From assembly GCA_021790615.1 (NCBI GenBank), contig JAJYGW010000359.1, forward strand, positions 1,100 to 14,941: a DNA stretch of 13,842 nucleotides, in the 5' to 3' direction. The translations under genes and the position numbers were made by a program. The notes under the pieces are model-generated. The model saw nothing but the letters and a program-made list of their open reading frames with translations, was not told the DNA's origin and made no database searches. This stretch comes from Actinomycetes bacterium (GTDB lineage: Bacteria > Actinomycetota > Acidimicrobiia > Acidimicrobiales > JAKAOS01). This document shows positions 1 through 6,191 of the stretch, piece by piece; within the stretch, counting starts at the first letter, position 1, and each line of letters opens with the position of its first letter.

Positions 1-777
1 CTCGTGCGGCTGAGCAAGCTCGAGGAGGCAGTCTGGCAGCGCTACGACCTCTCGTCGCTCCGCTGCATCATCCACGCAGCGGCCCCCTGCCCGGTGCCGG
101 TGAAGGCCGCCATGATCGAGCGCTTCGGCCCGATCCTGCACGAGTACTACGCCGGGACCGAAGGGAACGGTTTCGTCGCGATCGACTCCCCCACCTGGCT
201 CGCCCACCCCGGCTCGGTGGGAAAGCCGCTCGTCGGGACCGTCCACGTCCTCGACGAAGCCGGACGGGAGGTCGGACCCGGCGAGGAAGGGACCATCTTC
301 TTCGAGGGTGGGGGCGAGTTCAGCTACCACAACGATCCCGTCAAGACCGCTGCTTCGCGAAACCAGCTCGGCTGGTCCACGCTCGGCGACATCGGATACC
401 TCGACGAGGAGGGGTTCCTCTACCTGACGGATCGCAGGGCGTTCATGATCATCTCGGGCGGGGTCAACGTCTATCCCCAGGAGGCAGAGAACGTCCTCGT
501 CACCCACCCGAAGGTCGCGGATGCAGCCGTGTTCGGGGTCCCGAACGAGGACCTCGGCGAGGAGGTGAAGGCCGTGGTCGAGCCGATCGACTGGGCGGAC
601 GCCGGCCCGGCGCTGGCCGCGGAGCTCCTCGCGTACTGTCGCAACCAGCTCGCGCACTACAAGTGCCCCCGCACCGTCGACTTCGAGCGCCACCTCCCCC
701 GCGCCGACACCGGCAAGCTCTACAAGCGCGAGCTGCGCGCCCGCTACTGGCCGGCCGGGACACCGGGGGCGCAGTGA
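1..777 (+). CDS. Fatty-acyl-CoA ligase (AMP-binding), C-terminal part, 5' truncated by window
   Basis: The reading frame is open from the first base, so this is the last ~258 codons of a gene that begins outside the window. The family (ANL superfamily) activates a carboxylic acid with ATP to an acyl-AMP and transfers it to CoA in the cytoplasm. Visible motifs in order are the YYAGTEG adenylate-binding loop, GWSTLGDIGYLDEEGFLYLTDR with the conserved Asp and hinge region, SGGVNVYPQEAENVL, and the catalytic lysine in PRADTGKLYKRELR (AAG at 715-717). These are the canonical late motifs and the 3' end is intact. The best guess is a FadD-like acyl-CoA synthetase; the substrate cannot be read from this portion. 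The stop codon lies inside the first unit of a 45-bp tandem repeat. The next gene is on the same strand 109 bp away and has no obvious functional link. Confidence 0.93.
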   Translation, partial: LVRLSKLEEAVWQRYDLSSLRCIIHAAAPCPVPVKAAMIERFGPILHEYYAGTEGNGFVAIDSPTWLAHPGSVGKPLVGTVHVLDEAGREVGPGEEGTIFFEGGGEFSYHNDPVKTAASRNQLGWSTLGDIGYLDEEGFLYLTDRRAFMIISGGVNVYPQEAENVLVTHPKVADAAVFGVPNEDLGEEVKAVVEPIDWADAGPALAAELLAYCRNQLAHYKCPRTVDFERHLPRADTGKLYKRELRARYWPAGTPGAQ

Positions 778-879
778 GTGCGGCTGGTTCGCAGTGGGGA
801 CGAGAACCAGGGGCCGCAGTGCGTGCGGCTGGTTCGCGGTCGGAACGAGACCTGGAGGGCGCAGTGACCGAGAACCGAC
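771..879 (+). repeat. 45-bp tandem repeat spanning the stop codon of the acyl-CoA ligase
   Basis: Units begin at 771, 816 and 861, a period of exactly 45 bp. The first two share GCAGTGnGTGCGGCTGGTTC, followed by a more diverged half (GGGGACGAGAACC versus CGGAACGAGACCTGG). The third is partial (GCAGTGACCGAGAACC). Unit 1 contains the gene's own CAG-TGA end. In unit 2 the TGA is TGC, and in unit 3 it is TGA again. Because 45 is a multiple of three, all units stay in the frame of the upstream gene. The repeat fills the gap up to the start of the gamma-glutamyltransferase gene. Confidence 0.8.
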
Positions 880-886
880 TCGCAGC

Positions 887-2548
887 ATGAGCGACGCACG
901 CGAGACGTCGGCAACGCCGAGCGGACCGGTGGTGGGTGAGGCTCCGGTGGGCTTCGTCGCAGGCAGGCATGGCCTGGTTGCCGCACCAGACCGTCTCGCC
1001 GCCGAGGCGGGCCTCGCCATGCTGCGCAGCGGTGGGAGTGCTGCGGACGCCGCCGTCGCCACGAGTGCGGTGCTCGCCGTCACCTTCCAGCACGCCTGCG
1101 GCCTGGGCGGCGACCTCTGGGCGGTCGCACACCCGGGGGGCCGAGGAGACCGCCGGGAGCTCGGTGGGGTTCTTGCCCTCGACGGCGCGGGGCGGGCCGG
1201 TGGCGGGGCCGATCCCGAGCGACTCCGGCGCGCCGGGCACACCGAGATGCCCCGGATCGGCGACCCCGCTGTGGTGCCCGTACCGGGCTGCGTGGACGCC
1301 TGGCTCACGCTGCACGAGCGGCTCGGCCGCCTCTCGCTCGGCGAGGTCCTCGCCCCGGCGATCGACTACGCAGCGAACGGCTTTCCCGCCTCGCCCGGTC
1401 TCGCTGCTGCGATCCCGTTCGTGGCCGGTCTCGCCGCCGCGGCGGACTACCGGGAGCCCGAGCGAGTCGTCGGCGGCACGGTGCTCCGCCGCCCGGGCGT
1501 CGCCCGCACCCTCCAGGCAATCATCGACGGTGGGCGAGACGCCTTCTACCACGGCGAGTTCGGGGAAGAGCTGCTCGAGGTCGGCGGTGGTGAGTACCAC
1601 CGCGAGGACCTCGACGCCCCACAGGCCCGCTGGGTGGCCCCGCTCACGCTCTCGGCCTTCGGACGGCGGCTCTGGAGCGCGCCCCCCTCGTCGCAGGGCT
1701 ACCTGACCCTGGCTGCCGCCTGGATCGCCGACGGGCTCCCCCTGCCCGAGGACCCGGAGGAGCCGGGCTGGGCCCACCTCCTCGTCGAGGCGCTCCGCCA
1801 GGCGAGCTTCGACCGCAACGAGGTGCTCTTCGACGGCGCAGACGGGGTGTCGCTCCTCGCGCCGGAACGCCTGGCTCCCCGCCGGGCAGCGATCGACCCG
1901 CTCGTCGCGGCCGGACTGCCGGTGCCGGGCGCGCCGGGTGGGACGGTGGCCTGCGTGGCAGCGGGTCCGGACGGGGACGCCGTCAGCCTGCTCCAGTCCA
2001 ACGCAGCGGGCTGGGGGAGCCACCTGGTCACCCCTCGCACCCGCATCTTCCTGCACAACCGGGGCCTCGGCTTCTCGCTCCGCCCGGGCCATCCGGCCGA
2101 GTACGGCCCGGGACGTCGCCCGCCGCACACCCTCTCGCCGCTGCTCGTGACCGACGAGCCCGGTGCCTTCGTGGCTGCGCTCGCGACGATGGGCGGTGAC
2201 AGCCAGCCCCAGGTCCTCCTGCAGCTCCTCGTCCGCCTCCTCCGCCACGGCGAGGAGCCGGGCGCGGCGCTCGCCGCCGGGCGTTTCGCCCTCGCTGCGG
2301 CCTCTCGCGAGCCTGCGAGGCGGACGGGCTTCGACACCTGGAGCGAGGCGGGAGCGACGCGGGTGCTCCTCGAGGGACAGGTCTCGGCGCGCTGGCCGGC
2401 CGCGCTCGCTGCGAGAGGGCATCCCGTCGAGCTCCTCGGCCGCTTCGCACCGGGTTTCGGCCACGCACAGGCGGTCGTCGCAGCCGGCGGCGCCGTCGTC
2501 GGGGCCTCGGACCCGCGCAGCACTGCGGGCGGCGCCGCCGCCTGGTGA
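887..2548 (+). CDS. ggt: Gamma-glutamyltransferase / acylase family protein (Ntn hydrolase)
   Basis: This 553-residue protein matches the gamma-glutamyltranspeptidase family, which cleaves gamma-glutamyl amides such as glutathione after self-processing into two subunits. The N-terminal part shows the family signature LRSGGSAADAAVATSAVLAVTFQHACGLGGDLW. The auto-processing nucleophile aligns to Thr353 in GGT-V-A-C-VAAGPDGDAVSLLQSN. Cleavage there would leave a ~200-residue small subunit, the usual size. E. coli GGT has TTHYSVVD here, whereas this protein reads TVACVAAG, closer to the YwrD/acylase-like branch, so the true substrate is uncertain. The C-terminal FAPGFGHAQAVVAAGGAVVGASDPRSTAGGA is also typical. 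There is no signal peptide, so it is probably cytoplasmic, unlike periplasmic or secreted GGTs. The ATG at 887 was chosen because an upstream in-frame GTG (794) lies inside the tandem repeat and would add unrelated low-complexity residues. No Shine-Dalgarno sequence is evident. Confidence 0.9.
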   Translation: MSDARETSATPSGPVVGEAPVGFVAGRHGLVAAPDRLAAEAGLAMLRSGGSAADAAVATSAVLAVTFQHACGLGGDLWAVAHPGGRGDRRELGGVLALDGAGRAGGGADPERLRRAGHTEMPRIGDPAVVPVPGCVDAWLTLHERLGRLSLGEVLAPAIDYAANGFPASPGLAAAIPFVAGLAAAADYREPERVVGGTVLRRPGVARTLQAIIDGGRDAFYHGEFGEELLEVGGGEYHREDLDAPQARWVAPLTLSAFGRRLWSAPPSSQGYLTLAAAWIADGLPLPEDPEEPGWAHLLVEALRQASFDRNEVLFDGADGVSLLAPERLAPRRAAIDPLVAAGLPVPGAPGGTVACVAAGPDGDAVSLLQSNAAGWGSHLVTPRTRIFLHNRGLGFSLRPGHPAEYGPGRRPPHTLSPLLVTDEPGAFVAALATMGGDSQPQVLLQLLVRLLRHGEEPGAALAAGRFALAAASREPARRTGFDTWSEAGATRVLLEGQVSARWPAALAARGHPVELLGRFAPGFGHAQAVVAAGGAVVGASDPRSTAGGAAAW

Positions 2549-2624
2549 CGCCGCCCGCCGGGTCGAGGAGAAGCTGGCGGCCGAGCGTCTGCGGACCTCG
2601 TCGTTCCCGGCGCCGCTCCCCGGG

Positions 2625-2867
2625 ATGAACCGCTCGGGATCACCGGGGGATGACGGGACGCAACGCGACTCCTCGGCAGGATCGGGAACGCGTCTCTCCC
2701 GGCACGGCGTCGATCGCGGTCTGGCGATCGCGTCCCTTGCGCTCGGGATACCGCTCACCGCCGTCGCCGGTGGGGCGGCGCGCCTCCCCGGTGTCGTGGT
2801 CGCCTGGGTCGGGATCGTTGCGATCGACGTGGCCGGAGCCCTGCCCCACCGCCACCGTCCCGACTGA
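2625..2867 (+). CDS. Small two-helix membrane protein, unknown function
   Basis: This is an 80-residue candidate gene starting 76 bp after the gamma-glutamyltransferase stop. I do not recognise the family. The N-terminal ~25 residues are polar (MNRSGSPGDDGTQRDSSAGS). Two hydrophobic stretches follow, GLAIASLALGIPLTAVAGG and LPGVVVAWVGIVAIDVAGAL, each long enough to span a membrane, and the protein ends in a basic HRHRPD tail. The hydrophobic periodicity is unlikely in a random shadow frame, and no other frame here makes a sensible protein. The frame is also open upstream into the preceding gene, so the start is a guess; ATG 2625 is the first good start and has no clear ribosome binding site. 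It may be co-transcribed with the gene before it. The next gene (menD) is convergent. Confidence 0.5.
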   Translation: MNRSGSPGDDGTQRDSSAGSGTRLSRHGVDRGLAIASLALGIPLTAVAGGAARLPGVVVAWVGIVAIDVAGALPHRHRPD

Positions 2868-2918
2868 TCGGCGTCAGCGTCCCCGCAACGCACCCGAGAC
2901 GCCCCGACCGCGGCCCGG

Positions 2919-2958
2919 CCCAGCGCTGGGGACGTCCCGTACGCGGAACCGTTCCGCG
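2919..2958. terminator. Palindromes between convergent genes, possible bidirectional terminator
   Basis: The 119-bp gap between the small membrane protein and the end of menD holds two perfect inverted repeats: CCCAGCGCTGGG (2919-2930) and CGCGGAACCGTTCCGCG (2942-2958, 8-bp arms around one base). Neither is followed by a T-run, and the loops are tight. Their position between converging genes favours a terminator role, but a protein-binding operator cannot be excluded. Confidence 0.35.
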
Positions 2959-2986
2959 GCGAAGCGGGACCCCGGTCGCCGCCCGG

Positions 2987-4975
2987 TCACGCGCCGGGCG
3001 CCCCCGCGGGATCGGACGCCGTGAGCACCCGGTCGACGGCCGTCACCGCGGCCCGGGTGAGCTCGCCGTGGCACGCGACGTTCTCCCGTCGATCGCTCCC
3101 GAAGCGGACGACCCGCACCGCCCCCGGTGAGTCGGCAAGCTCCGCTGCGACGGCTCGCGGGTCGACGAGCGCCACCGCCTCGACGCCGTAGCCGGCAGCG
3201 ACCGAGAGGACGTCCGCGGCGGGCGGGGTCCCGAAGAGCAGCTCGAAGCGCTCGGGACGGAGCGCCGCGGCTTGGGGGAGGAAGGAGAAGATCCCGCCCC
3301 CGCCGTTGTCGACGACGACGAGGGTGAGAGGGGCGGCGACGCTCGGCCCACGACGCAGCACGCCGTCGGTCCCCCCGGCCGACCCACCCCCGTCGCTCTC
3401 GGCCAGGCCGCGATCAGCGGGGCCAGAGCCACCAGAGAGCCCCGCGTCGACGCCTTCGCTCGCCAATCGGACGAGGCTTCCCGCGTCGTGGAAGAAGGCC
3501 AGGTCGCCGAGCAGTGCCACCACGCGACCGCGCGCCCGGGCTGCGGCGACGCCGAGTGCGGTCGCGATCGTCCCGTCGATGCCGTTCACGCCACGGTTCG
3601 CGACCACGATCGGTGGCAGCTCACCGGCCGGGCAGGCCGGCCCGAACCACTCCAGGTCGCGCACGGGCATCGAGGACGCGACCACGAGCACGTCGTCCGG
3701 TCCGAGGGCCTGGTAGAGCGAGCGGGCGAGCGCAGGCTCGCCGCCGGCAGGACCGAGCCGCCCGAGCAGCTCGTCGATCGCGCCGCTCGCTGCGACCTCG
3801 ACGGTCCGCCAGGCCTCCAGCCAGTCAGAGGCGCGCCCCTCCGGACCGGCGGGATCCGCGGCCTGGGCAAGCAGCGCGAGGAACGCGGTCGGGTCCGTGG
3901 CGAGGACCTCCGCAGCGCGACGGTCCGGGTCTCGCCACTGGCCGTCGGCCGAGACCACGAGCTGCTCCGTGTCGTCCGGAAGCGACGCGAGCCAACTCCC
4001 GAGCACCTTCGACGCCCACGGCGCGCCGACCCTGACCACCACCTCCGGCACGAACGCCGCTCGAGCTGGCTCGGACCGCAGGATGGCGTCCGCCATGGCC
4101 ACTGTCGCCGGCCCCTCCCGGCGCGCCCCCGAGCGAGGGTCCGGAACGACCGGCCAGCCGAGCGCGGTCGCCGCAGCGTGGAGCACGTCCGGGTCGCCTG
4201 CGCCAGCGCCGACCACGAACAGCCCTCGACGTCGAGCCGCGAGGCGGCGGACGAGCCCCGGGTCCACCGCGGCGTGAGCGGTGCCAGGACCCGAGCGACC
4301 GACGTACGGGACACCAGCCGGCAAGGCGTCAGCCGGTGGGGACCCCGAGGCCCCTGCGCCCGAGCGGTGCCAGGCACCCGCAACGCGGGGCGGCGGCAGG
4401 GGGCCGGGATCGGCGACGAGCGGGTCGACGAAGGCCAGGTTGAGATGCACCGGCCCGGGGCGCCCCGACCACCCCCTGGCCTCGGCGACCGCGCGGGCTG
4501 CGAGCGACCGCCAGGTGCCGGCCGCCTCGGCGCGCGCAACCCCGGGCGCTGCCGCGAAGCGAGTGCTCCCCCCGAAGGCCCCCCACTGCTCGAGGGTCTG
4601 GGGGGCGCCCACGTCGTGCAGCTCGGGCGGGCGGTCGGCGGTGCAGACGATGAGAGGCACCCCTGCCGCGCCCGCCTCTGCCACGGCAGGGTGGAGCTCG
4701 AGCGCGGCCGTGCCACTCGTCGTGAGGACGAGGGTCGGCTGGCCGGTTGCGAGCGAGCAGCCGAGCGCGAAGAAGCCGGCGCTGCGCTCGTCCAGCCGGA
4801 CGTGCAGGCGGAGCAGCCCGGCCCCGGCGGCCTGGGCCAGCGCGAGCGCGAGTGGCGTCGAACGCGAGCCCGGCGACACCACGGCGTCGACGACCCCGTC
4901 GCGAACCCACTCGTCGACCAGCGTGTGGGCGAACGTGGCCTGCACAACTCCGGGCTCCGCAGCGACGCTCAGCAC
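2987..4975 (-). CDS. menD: MenD, SEPHCHC synthase (menaquinone biosynthesis)
   Basis: A thiamine-diphosphate enzyme that joins isochorismate and 2-oxoglutarate to give 2-succinyl-5-enolpyruvyl-6-hydroxy-3-cyclohexene-1-carboxylate (SEPHCHC), the committed step to menaquinone. The N-terminal domain shows SPGSRSTPLALAL (34-46) and the ThDP-activating Glu63 in RLDERSAGFFALG, then TADRPPELHDVGAPQTLEQWGAFG. The C-terminal ThDP/Mg motif is split: GDLAFFHDAGSL (Asp491) and VVVDNGGGGIFSFLPQ (Asn557) are separated by an extra ~38 residues rich in Gly, Ser and Asp (about 511-548). Another Gly/Ser/Pro-rich stretch follows PGPLPPPRV in the middle domain. At 662 residues it is about 100 longer than E. coli or mycobacterial MenD, and these stretches explain much of the excess. 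The GTG at 4975 is the only sensible start; no ribosome binding site is clear. It is divergent from the menH-like gene across a 203-bp G-rich repeat region. Confidence 0.95.
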   Translation of the reverse strand: MLSVAAEPGVVQATFAHTLVDEWVRDGVVDAVVSPGSRSTPLALALAQAAGAGLLRLHVRLDERSAGFFALGCSLATGQPTLVLTTSGTAALELHPAVAEAGAAGVPLIVCTADRPPELHDVGAPQTLEQWGAFGGSTRFAAAPGVARAEAAGTWRSLAARAVAEARGWSGRPGPVHLNLAFVDPLVADPGPLPPPRVAGAWHRSGAGASGSPPADALPAGVPYVGRSGPGTAHAAVDPGLVRRLAARRRGLFVVGAGAGDPDVLHAAATALGWPVVPDPRSGARREGPATVAMADAILRSEPARAAFVPEVVVRVGAPWASKVLGSWLASLPDDTEQLVVSADGQWRDPDRRAAEVLATDPTAFLALLAQAADPAGPEGRASDWLEAWRTVEVAASGAIDELLGRLGPAGGEPALARSLYQALGPDDVLVVASSMPVRDLEWFGPACPAGELPPIVVANRGVNGIDGTIATALGVAAARARGRVVALLGDLAFFHDAGSLVRLASEGVDAGLSGGSGPADRGLAESDGGGSAGGTDGVLRRGPSVAAPLTLVVVDNGGGGIFSFLPQAAALRPERFELLFGTPPAADVLSVAAGYGVEAVALVDPRAVAAELADSPGAVRVVRFGSDRRENVACHGELTRAAVTAVDRVLTASDPAGAPGA

Positions 4976-5024
4976 GGGCGGGTCAGGCAGGAGTGCCAGG
5001 GGCCGAGGACCGGCGCCAAAGCGA

Positions 5025-5137
5025 GGGTCGGGGTCGGGGTCGGCGCCTCCGCAAGACCCAGGGCCGGGGTCGGGGCCGGGGCCAGACCCAGTGCCGGGGT
5101 CGGGACCACGACCGGACCCAGAGCCCGTCCCAGGTCC
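5025..5137 (+). repeat. G-rich 30-bp-period minisatellite in the menD/menH divergent region
   Basis: The 203-bp gap between the menD and menH starts is mostly repeat. Three units with GACCCAGnGCC start at 5055, 5085 and 5115, exactly 30 bp apart. The first two match at 22 of 24 bases (5054-5077 versus 5084-5107), and the third is truncated. Just upstream, GGGTC-type pentamer/hexamer repeats run from 5025 to 5043. Bases 5061-5081 consist of four G-runs of 3-4 separated by CC, TC and CC, a canonical G-quadruplex pattern on the plus strand. The stretch overlaps where promoters for both divergent genes should lie. Confidence 0.8.
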
Positions 5138-5166
5138 GGCTCAGGTCCCGGGACGAGATGGGTGGC

Positions 5167-5178
5167 TAGCCTGCCGCC
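5167..5178 (+). promoter_or_regulatory. Putative -10 element of a leaderless menH transcript
   Basis: The hexamer TAGCCT (5167-5172) matches the actinobacterial -10 pattern TAnnnT and sits exactly 6 nt before the GTG start, so the transcript could begin at the start codon itself. No Shine-Dalgarno sequence precedes the GTG. No good -35 box is visible 16-19 bp upstream. The same spacing recurs at menE. Confidence 0.45.
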
Positions 5179-6123
5179 GTGGCGCGTTCCCCTCGCCCCG
5201 AGCCGTCCGGGGGCCTGCACCCCCTGTCCACGGAAGCACTCGCCACCAGTGAGCTCGGTGCCGGCCCCCGGGTCGTCCTGGCACACGGCTTCACGCAGAC
5301 GGGACGCTCGTGGGGGTCGGTTGGGGCGATGCTCGCCCAGCGGTACCGCGTGGTGCTCGCCGACCTGCCCGGGCATGGCCAGTCGGGACACGTGATGGCG
5401 AGCCTCGAGGACGGCGCCACCCTCCTCGGCGCAGCAGGTGGACGAGCCGCCTACGTCGGGTACTCGATGGGGGGCCGCCACTGCCTCCGCCTGGCGCTCG
5501 ACCATCCGGAGCTCGTCACGGCGCTCGTCTTGGTGGGCGCCTCGCCAGGGATCGTCGACCCCGAGGATCGAAGGACCCGCCGAGCTGCGGACGAGGCCCT
5601 CGCCGACCGGCTCGACCCGCCGGGCCAGGCCGGAGCGGAGGGCGGGCCGAGCCCGCGCGACCGAGCAGGGCCGCAGGGTCGGCCGGGGCCAGAGGGACAG
5701 GCCAGCTCGGGGGACGGGAGGGAAGCCACCGACGAGCGGCAACGCCTCGACGCCTTCCTCGCCGAGTGGCTCGCAGGGCCGCTCTTCGCGCACCTCCCAC
5801 GGGAAGCCGCCGGGCTCGAGGCTCGGCGGGAGAACACCTGTGCCGGCCTCGCGGCGAGCCTCCGGCTGGCCGGAGCAGGTGCGATGGAGCCCCTGTGGGA
5901 CCGCCTCGGGGCGCTCGCGGTGCCAACCCTGCTCGTCGTCGGGAAGGACGACGCCCGCTACCGCCGGATCGCCGAACGGATGGCGACGGCGGCGGAGCGG
6001 CCGATCGAGCTCGCAGTGGTGCCCGGCGCCGGCCACGCCGTCCCGTTCGAGGCGCCGGCGGCCTTCGCGGCGATCGTGCGCGACTTCCTCGAGGGCACGA
6101 TCGGCACGACGAACCCCGGCTGA
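5179..6123 (+). CDS. menH: MenH-like alpha/beta hydrolase, probable SHCHC synthase
   Basis: An alpha/beta-hydrolase-fold protein of 314 residues. MenH eliminates pyruvate from SEPHCHC to give SHCHC, directly after MenD. Expected landmarks are LAHGFTQTGRSW (oxyanion region), DLPGHGQS, the nucleophile elbow VGYSMGGRHCLRLALDHPE with Ser96, VLVGASPGI, the acid Asp258 in VVGKDDARYRRIA, and His286 in VPGAGHAVPFEAPAAF. The divergent partner is menD, which supports the MenH assignment over a generic hydrolase. Odd features: residues ~147-184 are a Pro/Gly/Gln-rich insert between DEALADRL and RLDAFLAEWLAGPLF, which are adjacent in ordinary MenH, and the gene's last codons including the stop are repeated 51 bp downstream. 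The GTG at 5179 lies 6 nt after a TAGCCT hexamer, suggesting a leaderless mRNA. It is convergent with menA. Confidence 0.87.
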   Translation: MARSPRPEPSGGLHPLSTEALATSELGAGPRVVLAHGFTQTGRSWGSVGAMLAQRYRVVLADLPGHGQSGHVMASLEDGATLLGAAGGRAAYVGYSMGGRHCLRLALDHPELVTALVLVGASPGIVDPEDRRTRRAADEALADRLDPPGQAGAEGGPSPRDRAGPQGRPGPEGQASSGDGREATDERQRLDAFLAEWLAGPLFAHLPREAAGLEARRENTCAGLAASLRLAGAGAMEPLWDRLGALAVPTLLVVGKDDARYRRIAERMATAAERPIELAVVPGAGHAVPFEAPAAFAAIVRDFLEGTIGTTNPG

Positions 6124-6174
6124 ACGGCGGGCCGCGTCCTCGAGGGCGCGACCGGTGCGACGAACCCCGGCTGA
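6087..6174 (+). repeat. 51-bp-period duplication of the menH 3' end including its stop codon
   Basis: CCTCGAGGGC...ACGAACCCCGGCTGA occurs at 6087-6123 (the end of menH) and again at 6138-6174. The two 37-nt copies differ at four bases, all transitions. The offset is 51 bp, so the second copy stays in the menH frame: the first encodes LEGTIGTTNPG-stop and the second LEGATGATNPG-stop. The second copy lies in the 68-bp gap between the convergent menH and menA ends. Confidence 0.85.
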
Positions 6175-6191
6175 GGGCCGCGGGCCATCGG

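Noticed and set aside
500..2893. 797-codon open frame on the minus strand, antisense to the gamma-glutamyltransferase gene
   Set aside because: Arg/Pro/Gly-rich translation without motifs; long antisense frames are expected at this GC content, and the plus strand encodes a recognisable enzyme.
2942..2958. 17-nt perfect palindrome considered as a transcription-factor operator
   Set aside because: It lies between converging gene ends rather than upstream of a start, so termination or chance is more likely.
5025..5137. Considered as a CRISPR-like array
   Set aside because: Units are 30 bp with no distinct spacers and no cas genes nearby; it is a degenerate minisatellite.
3272..5395. 707-codon plus-strand frame opposite menD
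   Set aside because: It is the complement of menD and the G-rich repeat; no family features.
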